A DNA stretch of 64,000 nucleotides. Origin: Polytolypa hystricis UAMH7299. Lineage: Eukaryota; Ascomycota; Eurotiomycetes; Onygenales. Position numbers and translations under genes: made by a program. Of the stretch, positions 10,901-20,091 are shown piece by piece. How positions within the stretch are numbered: position 1 is the stretch's first letter; each line of letters begins with the position of its first letter. The notes below the pieces were generated by a model. It was not told the origin of the DNA and made no database searches. It worked only from the letters and a program-made list of their open reading frames with translations. The stretch spans positions 1 through 64,000 of the forward strand of contig PDNA01000041.1 of the NCBI GenBank assembly GCA_002573605.1, in the 5' to 3' direction.

Positions 10901-12350
10901 CGCTGCTAGTTTCGGATACACTCAACCTATTTTCGCATTAGAAAAGAGGTATAAAAGAGTTGTGGATAGGAGGGAAAAAAGAACATGTCTACCATACCAA
11001 GATGCATATGCTGGCGAGTCGACTTTGAGAATGTCAGGACTTGGCAACGATCGCAACCAAGGATCTTCAGCAAGCAAACCCCTCAAAGCTTTGGTGATTT
11101 GCATTCGAAACTGAAATGGGATTGATTGTTCTTCTCTGAGAAGATATATGGCGACATCGATGGGGCTTTCGCCTTCCATGTCCAAATCAACTGGCTCGCC
11201 CTGCTTGATGAATATCGACAATATCACAAGTCCAAGGCTGTAAGAGTCATATCGGAACATAATATCCGGTTTGAAGGCGCCCTCCGTCCACCGAGAGAAG
11301 TTTGGGATTTCGGGGTCAATCCAGCCTGGCGTGCCTCTGTAGTCATCGGCTGTTAATTCACTCCCAGGAATCTCCATGTCCACGCAGACCCCAAAGTCAC
11401 TGATCTTGCCACAAAAAGGCGCCTTGTCGCTCCGAGAGTCCTTGAACACTAGCACATTGTCGGGCTTTATGTCACCGTGGACTATACGAAGAGAATGAAG
11501 CGCTTCGATGCCAGCGGCCACATCCAGGGCAAGCTGATGCTTGGTATCTAGCGAGGTTTCCCCCCAGAGCTCCTTATTCTTGTCTTTGAGGAAGTCAGTC
11601 AAGGTCGTAAGAGCGCACTCCATAAATAAAACTGGGACAGGTGTATCTGGGAGAGGATAATCGTATCCCCAGGCTACTAATTGAACCATATTTCGGTGAC
11701 TGCGAAGGGCGGGATTGCAAAGCGCCCGCACCTCAAGCTCCAATGTTCGCAGTTGGAGACGGTAGTCATCTCCAGAGGCGAATCTGATACCATCGTCTCT
11801 TGTCAATGGCACATTCACCCGCTTAATCACCAGGCCCTCGGTGCCAGTAAAGTCAACTTGGTCGCGGAAAACGGTGAATTGGGCACCGTTTCCTATTTTA
11901 GTTGCGCGCATTTTCAGGTTGAATTGCTGCAAGTGCCGCGGTCCATGGATCCCTGTTCGAGCAAGGATGCTGGTAAAGTGGGCTAGGGTGCTCATATACT
12001 GATGCTCCCCATTGCGAATGGATGTAACTTTTTCTTCCAATGGGTCAACCAAAGTGGTATTCCAACTGTCATCTGGAGTACTTTCGTCGTCGCTTCTCAA
12101 TGCATCCCAGACATCACTCAGTAGGTCATAGCTGCCATCATCAACTCCATCACCAAGATCGAGGTCTAGGAAGTCTGATGTAGGTTCATCGCCTCCCAGG
12201 ACGTTTAGCGCGTCATTAAGCAAGTCGTTACTCGCTTCATCAAGCAGATATGGGTTGTCATCCTGTAACAACAGTTCTTAGCCAAAACGAAGCTCACCAC
12301 GATGTGCACTATATCATCACGAAAACACGAATTCATACCTGAGGTGCCAT
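7978..12350 (-). CDS. Ser/Thr protein kinase-ankyrin repeat fusion protein (1357 aa)
   Basis: Five exons: 12350-12339, 12262-10998, 10926-10012, 9923-9415 and 9350-7978. Introns of 64-88 nt all join in frame, giving 1357 residues. Residues 1-95 are acidic. The kinase domain spans about 120-410, with the glycine loop IGNGAQFTVF, catalytic Lys in LVIKR (about 151), HGDIKPDNV (about 266-273, HGD replacing HRD), DFG (293-295) and GTPGWIDPE as the APE region, so it looks active. The rest carries ankyrin-type repeats, for example GNTILHAAATLGALEVVKRL, ETPLYKACQAGHVQVIDYLL and SSPLFLAAWCGEVDVVEHLL. Kinase-ankyrin fusions resemble animal RIPK4/ANKK1 in layout, and in fungi they occur among recognition and signalling proteins. 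It is divergently transcribed from the HeLo-like pseudokinase gene. I infer a cytosolic sensor kinase; the ligand is unknown. Confidence 0.85.
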
Positions 12351-12843
12351 TTTTCAGATTCAAGGTTTTGGCCCCACGTATGGATTCTAGAATTGTGTCG
12401 ACACCCCTGACGAAAACGACTACCGTTTTAGGCTGGAGTCAGGAGAACTTTCTCGCCGTCTGAAAACCCAAGAAAACGATTGAGGTCCAGTTGAAAGATG
12501 TGGGAAGGATTGGATAAAGTAAGGCTTTATATCACATCTGTTTGCATCGCTAGATTCCCTCGCGCTCCCGTCGGGCACCCTAGTATATTAATGGAGTGGT
12601 GGTTGCGTCGGCGCTAGATAAGTATATACCCCTCCTCATGTCCCATGTAGTGCGGCTGCGCAAAACCTGCAGCACTTGGCCAAAAGAATGCTGCAGGAGA
12701 TTGAAGTTATCGCTCGCGAGGTTACTTTCTGCCCCGCAGACTAAAAAAATAGCTTGAAGTAATCGCATCTACCCCTCCATGTGATTCCTTCTGTAGTCCT
12801 CGTAAACATCGTCTCTGTTCGTTCCCTCCACCGTCTTGCAGCG
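12351..12843. promoter_or_regulatory. 493-bp shared intergenic promoter of the divergent kinase-ankyrin / HeLo-pseudokinase pair
   Basis: The two start codons (12350 minus, 12844 plus) face away from each other across 493 bp, so both promoters and 5' UTRs must lie here. AT-rich elements such as TTTATATCAC (near 12528) and AAGTATATAC (near 12618) could serve as TATA-like signals. No operator can be assigned from sequence alone. The layout allows co-regulation. Confidence 0.5.
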
Positions 12844-14568
12844 ATGGATTTCTACGGCACAGCCGCTACGGCGCTTCACCATGTCGTCCAAGTGACCATA
12901 TTTATTAAAGGCGTGATTTCCGACATCAGAGAGTACGATGACGACCGAGCGAATGTCCAACTAAAGCTCGACCTTCAGCTAACCTCGCTGGAGTTTTTTC
13001 GTCGGAGATTTCTACACGAAAAACATGGACTGATGCTCCCAGGCAGCCTGCCAGAATGGATAGCTGACACTATCTGCAATCTGTTGCTGAAGATGAACAG
13101 GGTGCTGGCGGAATATCGGGTGGTTGTGGGCCGATATGAGGACTTTGACGATCAGATGAAGGAGCTGAAAGTTAACGATGAACCGGAGACTGTGAGCAGG
13201 AGGGAAAAATGGAAGAAGTCCTTTCTGGAGCGGGCCAAGTCCCACGCCCAGACCCTCAAAGTGAAGGGGTATGACTGGTCGCTCTTTGATAAGAAGAAGC
13301 TGCTGGGCATTATTGAAGAATACCAGGAGTGGACAGGCAGTCTGCGGGATCTGATGCAGCACTTTTCCCAGGAGACAGTCTACAACATCGCAGACTCTGC
13401 ATCACCAACGCACGCAGAAACGGAGAAGGACCTCGAAGGAACAGGCCTAGAACACGTTGTTCAAAGACAGAAGCTAGCGTCCGCGCATCCACCGGACGAC
13501 TTTACCCAACTCGAAGGAGAGATTATCGAGGAAGGCAAAGCTTCAAACCGCTTCCAACCTGCCCGCTGGACGCATAAGGGAGAGTCAGTGCAGGTCCTGG
13601 TTGAGTACCGGGAATATGATCGCCGTCTACGGTACGACGATTTGGACCAAGAGGAGATTGATGAGCTGAAAGCGCCAGTAAGAAATCTGGCATGGCTCCT
13701 ACAAAGCTCATCCTTCCAGGATGGGGGCGATAATGATTCCCAGCAGCAACAACCCGCCATTTACTCGCTCCAGTGTCTTGGATTCATGGACCAGACCGAA
13801 GAAGAGCGATCGGCTTTTATTTACAAGCTGCCGTTCCGCCAGGCCGACACCGACAGCAGCAAACTCCTCACACTCCACGACCTGATCACCAAAGTCGACC
13901 CTAGAACTAGACGACCATTGAAAACATCTCTTTCCGATCGTTTTAGAATTGCCCACTGTCTCGCCCTAACGCTCTCCAACGTCCACGCATCCCTCTGGCT
14001 ACACAAAAACATTTGGAGCCGCGGCATCCTCCTTTTCCAACAGAGCACCAAAGACGGAATCACACCCGTTGAAATCCAACGGGCCATCATATCTTCCAAC
14101 AACAACGACACTGAGCGGCCACAAGCCGTCGCATTCCTGGGAGACTGGGGGTACGCAAGACACGTCGAGGGAGCGACGGACATGAAGAGCGATTTTGAAA
14201 TCGAGCCCAATCTCTACCGACATCCTGAGAGACAGGGCGCACCAACGCGTCAATTCGCACGGCCCCACGACATCTATGCTTTGGGTGTGGTGTTGCTGGA
14301 AATTGGTTTGTGGAAAACAGTCTCCCAGCTCTGTGACGCACGCATCAAGGAGGGCCAGCGGACGGGCAAACTCCCCAAACCCAAGGATGTGAAGAACGCT
14401 TTGCTAGCGCTGGCACAGTCCGAACTGCCCCGGGAAATGGGAATTGTGTACGCAGGCGCAGTAGTGAGATGTTTAACGAGTGATTTTCGAAAGAATAGTG
14501 ATACGGAGCTCTCGTTGGACTTTAGGGAAAAGGTTGTTGATGCTATTACGCTGGGAATGAAGTTGTAG
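12844..14568 (+). CDS. HeLo-like N-terminal domain fused to a pseudokinase (MLKL-like layout)
   Basis: Intronless, 574 residues. The frame extends 21 codons upstream only to a GTG; the first ATG (12844) gives MDFYGTAATALHHVVQVTIF. Residues 1 to about 190 are all-helical with an amphipathic N-terminus and a QLKLDLQ motif, like fungal HeLo or HeLo-like (HET-S/prion-inhibition) domains. Residues about 230-574 follow a kinase fold but lack key residues. The beta-3 strand reads VLVEYREY (no VAIK Lys). The catalytic loop reads WLHKNIWSRGILLF (about 385-398, no catalytic Asp). The DFG position reads GDWGYA (about 433-438). HDIYALGVVLLEIGLW (about 475-490) matches the helix F/DxxSxG region. HeLo domains in HET-S and relatives insert into membranes to kill cells, and animal MLKL has the same helical-bundle plus pseudokinase order. 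I infer a membrane-acting effector controlled by its pseudokinase. The N-terminal family call is by resemblance. Confidence 0.75.
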   Translation: MDFYGTAATALHHVVQVTIFIKGVISDIREYDDDRANVQLKLDLQLTSLEFFRRRFLHEKHGLMLPGSLPEWIADTICNLLLKMNRVLAEYRVVVGRYEDFDDQMKELKVNDEPETVSRREKWKKSFLERAKSHAQTLKVKGYDWSLFDKKKLLGIIEEYQEWTGSLRDLMQHFSQETVYNIADSASPTHAETEKDLEGTGLEHVVQRQKLASAHPPDDFTQLEGEIIEEGKASNRFQPARWTHKGESVQVLVEYREYDRRLRYDDLDQEEIDELKAPVRNLAWLLQSSSFQDGGDNDSQQQQPAIYSLQCLGFMDQTEEERSAFIYKLPFRQADTDSSKLLTLHDLITKVDPRTRRPLKTSLSDRFRIAHCLALTLSNVHASLWLHKNIWSRGILLFQQSTKDGITPVEIQRAIISSNNNDTERPQAVAFLGDWGYARHVEGATDMKSDFEIEPNLYRHPERQGAPTRQFARPHDIYALGVVLLEIGLWKTVSQLCDARIKEGQRTGKLPKPKDVKNALLALAQSELPREMGIVYAGAVVRCLTSDFRKNSDTELSLDFREKVVDAITLGMKL

Positions 14569-14923
14569 CTAAAGGCGAGTGAGGTTCACTCCCCGATCCC
14601 CCCTTTTTTTCCTTGTTTACGACTATCTTGACCATGAAGCGGCTCGCACAATATGAATTCAAAGCCATATGATTTTTTTTACACGCATATCGATTTAAGT
14701 ACACATTCAATGCATCAAGTATCTTCTTCCTAAACACGAACGAATGAAATAAGTAAATGCTGTGTCAGTCAACCAATGAGCCAGCTTATTAGACTTCATG
14801 ACTGTGAACCCCTTCCTACATAGATACAGTAAACCATCTTTCAACTTCACAGCATCCATCTACAACTGTCTTCTACAATGTAGGGACAAACAAAAAAAGA
14901 CTAAAAATAAAAATAAACCAAAA
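14569..14923. other. 3' region of the HeLo-pseudokinase gene
   Basis: It is AT-rich with A-tracts just before the 5S gene. No gene is seen. Confidence 0.6.
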
Positions 14924-14924
14924 A
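14920..14924 (-). terminator. RNA polymerase III T5 terminator of the 5S gene
   Basis: Five T residues on the minus strand directly follow the ...TGTTGTATG end of the 5S gene, as expected for Pol III termination. Confidence 0.75.
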
Positions 14925-15042
14925 CATACAACAGCCGGGATTCGCTGGTGGTCACCCACCCAACTACTAGCCGGCCGGCGAGTGGCTTAAGTACGGCTGA
15001 GCGGACGGGAAGCCCTGTTTTCCACTCCCTATGGTCGTATGT
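14924..15042 (-). rRNA. 5S ribosomal RNA
   Basis: The minus strand begins ACATACGACCATAGGG and contains CAGGGCTTCCCGTCCGCTCA, GCCGTACTTAAGCC and TTGGGTGGGTGACCACC, and ends AGCGAATCCCGGCTGTTGTATG. These are the standard conserved blocks of filamentous-ascomycete 5S rRNA, over 119 nt. Terminal complementarity (ACATACGAC with GTTGTATG) is intact. The internal control boxes are unmutated and a T-run follows. The gene is probably functional. In these fungi 5S genes are dispersed singly among protein genes and transcribed by RNA polymerase III from internal promoters. Confidence 0.95.
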
Positions 15043-15089
15043 GCTTGTTTCTTTATGATCTGGACTGATATAGAGCAAAAAACCCATCC

Positions 15090-15146
15090 AGGATTCGCTG
15101 GTAGTCACTCAACTACTAGCTGGCCGGCAAGTGGCTTAAGTATGGC
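15090..15146 (-). pseudogene. Truncated 5S rRNA fragment (3' half)
   Basis: The plus strand reads GGATTCGCTGGTAGTCACTC, AACTACTAGCTGGCCGGCAA and GTGGCTTAAGTATGGC. This matches the 3' half of the 5S gene 50 bp away, with a 3-nt loss and several G-to-A or C-to-T changes. Similarity stops abruptly near 15146. It cannot make a 5S RNA. Confidence 0.85.
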
Positions 15147-15456
15147 GAATAGTCGGGTGGGTGTCGCCTAGGCAAGATCGAACGAGAATGGGACGTGAGA
15201 TCCCAGAAAAGCGGCACGTCCCTAACATCAACTACTTCAACAATTGAAACTGTTGAAACGAAAAGAAGAAAAAAATTGGAACCGAAGGCCGTTTCAGTTT
15301 CAACCGTTTATATGCGTCACTGGTCTTAGGCGGCGGGTGCTATGATCAATCAGCATGATGATTCGACGAATAAGAAGCCTATTAATCGTCAGGGAACAAC
15401 AGGGCCTATCTCCAAGTGCCGCTGTTCAACATGCTTGGTCTCTCAGCGTCCTCTCC
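15147..15456. other. Intergenic region
   Basis: It follows the 5S fragment and runs to the 3' end of the Izh-like gene on the opposite strand. Nothing else is recognised. Confidence 0.55.
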
Positions 15457-16497
15457 TCAAATCGGACAACGCGGGTTCTTGTAGATCCAATCAAACACAC
15501 TGAGAATGCACCAGAAATGGATGGCAGCACTGAGCACAACGAAAATGCGGAAAATCTGGTGTGATGCTCCCCAGATATCGAATTTCTCAGGCGTCCACGA
15601 CTCTGGGAAATGGGTCTACCCTGTGATTAGCTCAGTCGATATTCACCTCCCCCAGGCGGTGCTGATGCACTCACTGCATAGAATATCACCCCGGTAATGA
15701 GTGCCAGACCCTCGACCAGGTAGTAGCCCAAGCCAGCCTGCTGGGTCAACTGGGCATATGGAAAGAGGGTGACGGCCTGGATGATGGGCGCGAATGCCGA
15801 GAGGCCGGTCGCAACAAAGTTGGAGAGCGGCAGCGTCCTCCATCGAGCGCTCTGAAACCGGGGGCTCACCACAACGATGCCGGTCAGGAGCCCCAATACG
15901 CCAATCTATGACGGGGCCATCGTCAATAACAGAATCAATATGCCATAAGAGCGCGGTAGGGAGCTTACCATGGTCCAATAGAGCTTCTGCAGGCCCGGCT
16001 CGCAGTAAAAGGTAACATATATTCTCGAAATGAAATCTGGAAAACGATGGCCACGTAATCCAAGCGGCCCCAGAGATCCACGTAAACCTCCGAATGGCAG
16101 AGGAGGGTGTGATAGATAAATGAGATTCCGAAGCAAATAACCGAGGTGGGCAAGTATATGTGGAATGCCAGCTGGTCTGTCCAGGACGCACTTGAGTATC
16201 GGGCGCGGAAGTACAGGTGGAAGACGCCGTTGCTGATGACGGCGATTCCGGCTGGCACCAGGTGAGAGTAGATGTTGACCGTCTCGTTGTGAATATATCG
16301 CAAGCTCTCGACGCACAGCCTGACCGACCGGGTGACGGGACGGTAGCCAGTGCGGAGGAAGGAGTTGTGGGCATACCACAATGGTACCTCACTCGACGCC
16401 AGTAGCTGATCTTCGGTTGCTTGACGGCTGGGGGTTTATGGATTTTGTCCCGCTCACCGTCGCTTCGCGCAGGGGACAGGCGTCGGTACAGAGCCAT
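15457..16497 (-). pseudogene. Izh/AdipoR (PAQR, hemolysin-III-like) membrane receptor gene with a frameshift
   Basis: Exons read leftward: 16497-16458, 16410-15969, 15905-15675, 15615-15457. Exon 2 encodes SSEVPLWYAHNSFLRTGYRP, then LRYIHNETVNIYSHL and FIYHTLLCHSEVYVDLWGRL, the hallmark PAQR motifs. Later exons give GLLTGIVVVSPRF, TGLSAFAPIIQAVTLFPYAQ and finally THFPESW, KFDIWGASHQIF and NPRCPI before the stop. Several membrane segments are evident. Within exon 2, however, the frame carrying DYVAIVFQ does not continue into ISRIYVTFYCEPGLQKLYWT, which lies one frame over around 16015-16035. About 10 nt (net minus 1) appear to be missing where relatives have ISGSF. With those restored the sum of exon lengths would be divisible by 3. 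Yeast Izh proteins affect zinc and sterol homeostasis. The first intron (47 nt) is the weakest junction. Confidence 0.7.
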
Positions 16498-18494
16498 GGG
16501 ATAGAGAATTTGAACCTCCAAGCTTGATTCTGCTGGGGAGTTGGGCCTCGCCTCCCAAAACCGCTTAATGGCTGGTCGGTCTCTTTGCGGGAAGGAAGAG
16601 GATAGGTGCCTGAGAGAGAACAAAGAAAAACAGGAACGTCTGAGGAAATGTAGCCACCAACATGCTAAGTCCAATCAACGGCACCCACGCTAAGTAGCCC
16701 ACACAGGCCGTGGCTTATCTGCCCCATGGAGATGTCATCGTCTGGTGAAATACTCCAACAGGAATGGGCGTCAGCGGTTGAGTTGCTGGCTTGGCTTCAG
16801 CATGTTCAACCTTTGAATTCGGCAGCCTTGACATTACAGTCGCTTTCTCCCCAGGAATGAAAAAGTGAAGCCAGTTGTTTCATTCAGCATTCCTCCCCGA
16901 GTCTCTCACATGTAATTCCTGATTTTCGTCCCCTGGTCTTAGACAGTTGTCTCTCCAATTGCACGAGAGGCAGTACACGACATGCTCGGAGTCAGGGAGG
17001 GAAACCAAGGCAGAGTTGGAAAAGAAAGTGCCCGCGAATGCAGGGCCCATCAGGTATATTGATTAGTATGTAGATGCGAGTTAGCAGATATTCTGGCTAA
17101 CCAATGGCAAACACAACTCCGTTGCGGTTCGAGGAGCAAATCCCAGCAATTTCGAATTTCCCTCGCTACTTCCGCCCCAAAACTCTCTTGATATACACAC
17201 AATAATGCCAGGCTGCCTCATACCAAAAGTGTGGCAGTGGTCAGAGGTATAGTGATGCTCCAGTACAGCCAAAAATCTTCAGACACTGTCATGATCCGGC
17301 CATGGTTTTCCTGTGTGTCGAAGAAATTCATGCCAAATATACCCTATGCCATGCTGTCAGGTTCGATCTGACCTTGGCCTAGCATATCATGTAACACCAC
17401 CCCTCGTCTCTTGTGCCAAACACTGTTTTCTAGAAGTGTCAAATCACATCATAATAAGTAAGCAAGTAGATCATTGCTGTTCACCCTCCAGTAGTAATGT
17501 ACTGTCTTCATCTAGAATCTGCACAGGCCCAGTAGCTGGACACTCAAGGTACACTGGAGGCAGGTGGGAATTGGATGGGCCAGCCAGGGTAGTTCATTGT
17601 TGAACCTGTATTTGAGGAAGATATCTGTAAGGAAATACTTGGACTAGTATGATAAGAGGCTACAATCAATAAGCTCGAGCTTTTGGGTTCAATTGCATTG
17701 GATTCTATAGGAGGGGCCCAGCAAAAGTCAACATTAATAAATAATACTACTAACAACTCATTTGTTCAAGTGCCTCCTTGGAACATGATAAGTGTGAGTA
17801 GCCTTTTTAAGATCCATTGTTCAAGGCAAGGGGATACTCAACATTCATATTAATAATGCCAATAGCAGGGCGACGCGCCCATCTTACGCGCCCCATGCAG
17901 ACTTGGGAGCTGCAGCATGATGCCCATGACAAGGGTTGGCCTACATGGGTTCTTCCACATGTTTGGGCGGTGAGGCTCAAGCGTGCGCCTGTTTACAGCA
18001 GACTAAATCAACAAAGTACCAGAATGTATTTTTTATAGCTAGTCTTTTTTTTAGTACATTTTAATATGTATTCTCCCTACTTTCTCTCTGCTGTTGATAC
18101 TCTGTAGTGAAGCTATAAGACTCTGTAAGTTCTACAAGCTTCTTGGCTTGTATTTGCTTCTGCTGCTTTTGAATGAGCAGTGTATTTTTTATTATATAAC
18201 AATAATTGAAATGTACTGAATAAAAAGATGTCTGAGGACAATTTGAAAGTTAAGAAAGTTTTAATAGCTAAATAGATAATAGATATTGCCTTCTTATATA
18301 TAATTCAACTTGTTCTCTCACCTACCCCGGGACTCCTGTTTTCTCAATCAATTGCTTCACTTGTCCTTCCACCCACTTTACTCCATCACTCCCCGATCAC
18401 CCATCTCATGTGCACTCACTTAGTGTTTGTGTGACCATCATCCTTGAAGCAGCAATTTAAAAAGGGCAGAATTGAGTATTGGCCATGCTTTATT
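16498..18494. other. Gene-free region, strongly AT-rich from about 17600 to 18480
   Basis: No coding model holds together. The stretch from about 17600 onward is rich in TA, AT and long A/T runs, as seen in mutated repeat relics of ascomycetes. I cannot name any element. It ends at a decayed 5S fragment. Confidence 0.5.
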
Positions 18495-18557
18495 GAGTGG
18501 CTTGAGTACAGCTGAGTGGATGGGAAGCCCTATTTTCCACTTCCTATGGTTGTATGT
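18495..18557 (-). pseudogene. Truncated 5S rRNA fragment (5' half)
   Basis: The plus strand reads GAGTGGCTTGAGTACAGCTG, AGTGGATGGGAAGCCCTATT and TTCCACTTCCTATGGTTGTA, then TGT. Against the intact 5S gene at 14924-15042 I count seven differences over 63 nt. Six are C-to-T or G-to-A transitions. The fragment keeps the 5' half only. Confidence 0.85.
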
Positions 18558-18747
18558 TGCTGGACGCATGCTGTACAAGTATTATATAGTCTAGCTAGAG
18601 ATCCTCTGTTTCAAAAAGTTGAAATTATGTATGTACATTCACAGCGCGGGCCTCCAATGATGCACACTTCACAGAGTAAGCGGCGCGAGGACGGATATGT
18701 AAGAAAAAAGGCTCAAGGGGGCCAAATATCAGCGGGTAGTAACCCAC

Positions 18748-20091
18748 TCACAGGCCCGGAATCAGGCCATTGCGGAACAGATCCACAAAGATCTGATGGT
18801 CGCGACGAGCTTGTGCGCCATACTCATGCGCAAACTTGACAAGCAGGTCCGCAAAGCCATCTTCGTCAGCTGCAATGGCCGCGTTGATGGCCTGCTCTGT
18901 GGAGAACGATACCAGCCCTGCGTGGCCACTTTTGTTGTCTGCGGCCGCATGCATCGTCGCAGTTGCCCTGCCTAGGTCCGCGACGACTGCAGCAATCTCC
19001 TCTAAGTCGTTGATATCTGACCAGTCGAGATCCACTGCGTAAGGAGAGACTTCGGCGACTAGCTGGCCAATACCGTCCACCTGGGCCCAACCGAGCCATG
19101 GGTCTGCGTGAGCCTGTAGCGCGCGCTGCGAGATCACCGTACGGTGGCCCTCGTGCAGGAAGTACTCTCGAATTGCGCTGTCGGTGATGTGCTGCGAGAC
19201 AGCTGGTATTTGAGCCTGCTTTACGTAAATTACCACATCGTCCTCGAACGCATCGCTGTCGCCCCGGAGTAGGATGTTATACGATGGCAAACCTGCAGAG
19301 CCAATGCCAATGCCGCGACGACCCACCACATCCCTGATGTGGTAGGGACGTGAACGCCGGCTTGAGTCTGGTAGTGTCTCCATATAGCTGTCAAAAGCGG
19401 CCACGACCTTGGCTCGCGTAGCAGCGTCTAACGCGATCGCACCGCCGCCAGAGCGGAAGCGCCGCTGATTGTCGCGGATATCCGTCATCGAGTCGAGCAT
19501 TCCCACACGGGTGTTCGACTGTGCTGATCTCAATGCATCGAGCAGCGGGCCTTTCGCTGTGTCTAGAGTGAAACGTAACATCTCGTCATCGTCCTGTTTG
19601 TGGGCGCCGCCAGTGACCAGGGCCTGATTGCGCTCACTGTACGCGGTAGCGTACGTCCTGACGAGCGTGGTGATTTGGTCATCGCTAAGGGCCTTTGCGT
19701 AGCCGATTAGAGCGATTGAGGCAGCGAAGCGCTTGACATCCCAGGTAAAGGGACCAATGTACGCCTCATCAAAGTCGTTGACGTTGAAGATCAACCGTCC
19801 CTCGCTGTCCATGTATGTGCCAAAGTTCTCCGCGTGTAGATCGCCGTGGATCCAAACACGGCTGGTGCGCTCGTCAAGGTATGGTCCACCATGCTGCTCC
19901 TGCTCCAGATCATGGTAGAAGAGGCATGCTGAGCCGCGGTAGAAGGCGAACGCTGAATTGGCCATCTTGCGAAATTTAACCTTGAACGCCGCTGGGTCGG
20001 CGGAGAGAAGCTCGCCGAATGCTACGCTAAAAACTTGAAGAATCTCCTCCCCGCGCTGCTCAGCGCTGGGCTGCTGCTGGAATACCTCCAT
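18748..20091 (-). CDS. DUF2252 protein (kinase-fold-like, bacterial-type)
   Basis: Intronless, 447 residues from the ATG at 20091; the longer frame starts only at a non-ATG codon. The motifs SAFAFYRGSA, WIHGDLHAENFGTY, FNVNDFDEAYIGPFTWDVKR and ADPWLGW are those of DUF2252, a family common in actinobacteria and also found in ascomycetes. HGDLHAEN and NDFDE resemble the catalytic loop and metal-binding Asp of aminoglycoside-phosphotransferase/kinase folds, so ATP-dependent phosphotransfer is possible. No substrate is known. There is no signal peptide or membrane segment; a cytosolic location is expected. The lack of introns and Ala/Asp/Arg-rich, G+C-rich codons contrast with the AT-rich flanks and fit an old horizontal transfer, though strong codon bias could also explain this. 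Confidence 0.85.
   Translation of the reverse strand: MEVFQQQPSAEQRGEEILQVFSVAFGELLSADPAAFKVKFRKMANSAFAFYRGSACLFYHDLEQEQHGGPYLDERTSRVWIHGDLHAENFGTYMDSEGRLIFNVNDFDEAYIGPFTWDVKRFAASIALIGYAKALSDDQITTLVRTYATAYSERNQALVTGGAHKQDDDEMLRFTLDTAKGPLLDALRSAQSNTRVGMLDSMTDIRDNQRRFRSGGGAIALDAATRAKVVAAFDSYMETLPDSSRRSRPYHIRDVVGRRGIGIGSAGLPSYNILLRGDSDAFEDDVVIYVKQAQIPAVSQHITDSAIREYFLHEGHRTVISQRALQAHADPWLGWAQVDGIGQLVAEVSPYAVDLDWSDINDLEEIAAVVADLGRATATMHAAADNKSGHAGLVSFSTEQAINAAIAADEDGFADLLVKFAHEYGAQARRDHQIFVDLFRNGLIPGL

Noticed and set aside
16411..16457. Alternative 30- or 38-nt first introns for the Izh-like gene
   Set aside because: Too short for fungal splicing; the 47-nt version is the shortest plausible and keeps phase.
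15643..16674. 343-codon minus-strand frame read as one uninterrupted protein
   Set aside because: It mixes exon, intron and out-of-frame sequence of the Izh-like gene; the PAQR motifs lie in another frame.
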